Source of the DNA: Streptomyces sparsogenes
GTDB taxonomy: Bacteria > Actinomycetota > Actinomycetes > Streptomycetales > Streptomycetaceae
Length of the DNA: 41,450 bases
Assembly: GCF_001704635.1 (NCBI RefSeq)
Contig: NZ_MAXF01000146.1
Coordinates: forward strand, 1 to 41,450
Reading direction: 5' to 3'
The translations under genes were made by a program, and so were the position numbers. This document shows positions 40,573 through 41,450 of this stretch, one piece after another (the first letter of the stretch is position 1; each line of letters begins with the position of its first letter). The notes beneath the pieces were generated by a model. It saw nothing but the letters and a program-made list of their open reading frames with translations. It did no database searches and was not told where the DNA came from.

Positions 40573-41349
40573 TCACCCGCCGTCGACGAGCACGACCTCG
40601 ACCCCCGCCGCCCGCAGCGCCCGCACCTCGTCCTGGTCCGCCGCGCCGTCCGTGACCAGCGTCCACCCCGGCGGCGGCTGGACCCAGGTGTGGAAGGGGC
40701 GGCGGCCGATCTTGGCCGAGTGGGCCAGCACATAGACGGCGTCGGCCCGGCGGGCCATCAGCTCCTTGAGGCGGGTCTGGCGCAAGTCCGCCTCGCACAG
40801 GCCGTAGCGGGCGGTCACGCCGTCCGCGCCCAGGAAGACCCGGTCGAAGGTCATCCGCTCCAGCGCGGCCTCGGCGAGCGGGCCGACGAAGCTCTGGCTC
40901 AGCGGGCGCAGGGTGCCGCCGAGGCACTCCACCCGGACGCCCTCCGCGTCGGCCAGCTCCTGCAGCGCGGTGAGCCCGGTCGTGGCGACCGTCAGATCCT
41001 CGGCCGCGCGCAGCTCGTGGGCCAGCGCGCCGACGGTCGAGCCCGCGTCGAGCAGGACCGTCTCGCCCGTACCGACCCGGCTCGCGGCCCATCGGGCGAT
41101 GGCGCGCTTGGCGTCGAACGCCTCGCCGGTGCGCTGGCGCAGCGACGCCTCGGGGTGTGCCACCAGCGCCATCGCCCCGCCGTACGTGCGCGCCAGGCGC
41201 CCGGCGGCGGTCAGCTGGGCGAGGTCGCGGCGGATCGTGGAGGCCGTGACGCCGAAGGTGCGGGACAGCTCCTCCACGCTGGCCAGGCCGGTGGTGGTGG
41301 CGAGGTGGACGATCTGATCGCGGCGGCCCCGCGCTCCCTGGGCAGGCAT
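40573..41349 (-). CDS. DeoR/GlpR-family transcriptional regulator
   Basis: A 258-residue sugar-metabolism regulator. The winged HTH is VEELSRTFGVTASTIRRDL with AAGRLARTYGGA. The DeoRC sensor domain follows with DAGSTVGALAHEL, TGLTALQELA, LGGTLRP, and FLGADGVTARYGLCEADL, where a sugar phosphate is normally bound. The C-terminus ends EVVLVDGG. ATG at 41349 is chosen; an upstream TTG is less likely. The ribosome site is poor. Its targets, probably a sugar kinase or transporter operon, lie beyond the window. Confidence 0.93.
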   Translation of the reverse strand: MPAQGARGRRDQIVHLATTTGLASVEELSRTFGVTASTIRRDLAQLTAAGRLARTYGGAMALVAHPEASLRQRTGEAFDAKRAIARWAASRVGTGETVLLDAGSTVGALAHELRAAEDLTVATTGLTALQELADAEGVRVECLGGTLRPLSQSFVGPLAEAALERMTFDRVFLGADGVTARYGLCEADLRQTRLKELMARRADAVYVLAHSAKIGRRPFHTWVQPPPGWTLVTDGAADQDEVRALRAAGVEVVLVDGG

Positions 41350-41374
41350 CGTCAACGTCTCACTCGTCCTTCTG

Positions 41375-41441
41375 GTCCTCGCGTCACCGGGCGTCCTCGC
41401 GTCACCGGGCGTCCTCGCGTCACCGGGCGTCCTCGCGTCAT
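41375..41441. repeat. 18-base tandem repeat, three perfect copies plus a partial fourth
   Basis: GTCCTCGCGTCACCGGGC at 41375, 41393 and 41411, then 13 bases of a fourth copy. It lies directly upstream of the deoR start and runs to near the window edge. Confidence 0.95.
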
Positions 41442-41450
41442 CGCATCGGG

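Noticed and set aside
41375..41441. CRISPR array
   Set aside because: The units are directly adjacent 18-mers without spacers, and no cas gene is present.

Overview
The window is very GC-rich DNA with almost no AT-rich stretches. Genes start with GTG about as readily as ATG, many stops and starts overlap (GTGA, ATGA), and the gene families present (conservon, murT-gatD, XRE/DUF397 pair, Methyltransf_19, DUF742, several SigB/F-type sigma factors) point to a Streptomyces or very close actinomycete chromosome. I see no rRNA, tRNA, insertion sequence, phage gene or CRISPR array. The content looks chromosomal, with a few accessory or regulatory patches.

Layout. 1-5067: 3' part of a hybrid sensor kinase, translationally coupled to an ANTAR-GAF-PAS-PP2C phosphatase, then a SigB/F-type sigma factor (convergent) and a small RsbW-like ATPase (divergent from sigma). 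5239-10034: a full urease locus, ureABC-ureF-ureG-ureD. 10101-13787: a secreted S33 peptidase, a microbial poly(ADP-ribose) glycohydrolase-like protein and an NAD-dependent epimerase-like protein. 14127-18536: a conservon (cvnA-B-C-D plus a P450 lacking ExxR), with a 51-residue membrane protein converging on its end. 18787-22998 (minus strand): CtaG-like protein, 6-phosphofructokinase, and the murT-gatD pair that amidates lipid II. 23236-25828: peptide deformylase, a TetR regulator and a divergent acyl-CoA dehydrogenase sharing palindromic operator-like sites.

25873-29518 is a Streptomyces-type regulatory patch: Methyltransf_19, DUF397, XRE/DUF5753 and a divergent HTH-TPR regulator. 29725-34206 holds an SDR oxidoreductase, then a second partner-switching set: RsbW-like ATPase, unknown 167-residue protein, and PAS-PAS-GAF-PP2C phosphatase. 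34234-37530: GlxA/AraC-type regulator and a divergent split NHEJ pair (LigD-type polymerase domain and LigD-type ligase). 37572-41349: a dienelactone-hydrolase-like alpha/beta hydrolase, a second SigB/F-type sigma factor, a HhH-GPD repair protein with a SigB-like promoter, a proline-rich protein and a DeoR regulator.

The main theme is signal transduction and stress control. The window carries two SigB/F-type sigma factors, two RsbW-like ATPases and two large sensor-PP2C phosphatases, but no STAS-domain anti-anti-sigma factor, so the middle partner of the switch must lie elsewhere or be replaced. Strongest points for follow-up: the P450 without ExxR in a conservon, the SigB-like near-leaderless promoter in front of the repair gene next to a sigma gene, the TetR double palindrome, the PARG-like enzyme, a two-TTA micro-ORF coupled to an anti-sigma-like gene, and the unknown protein inside the second switching module.
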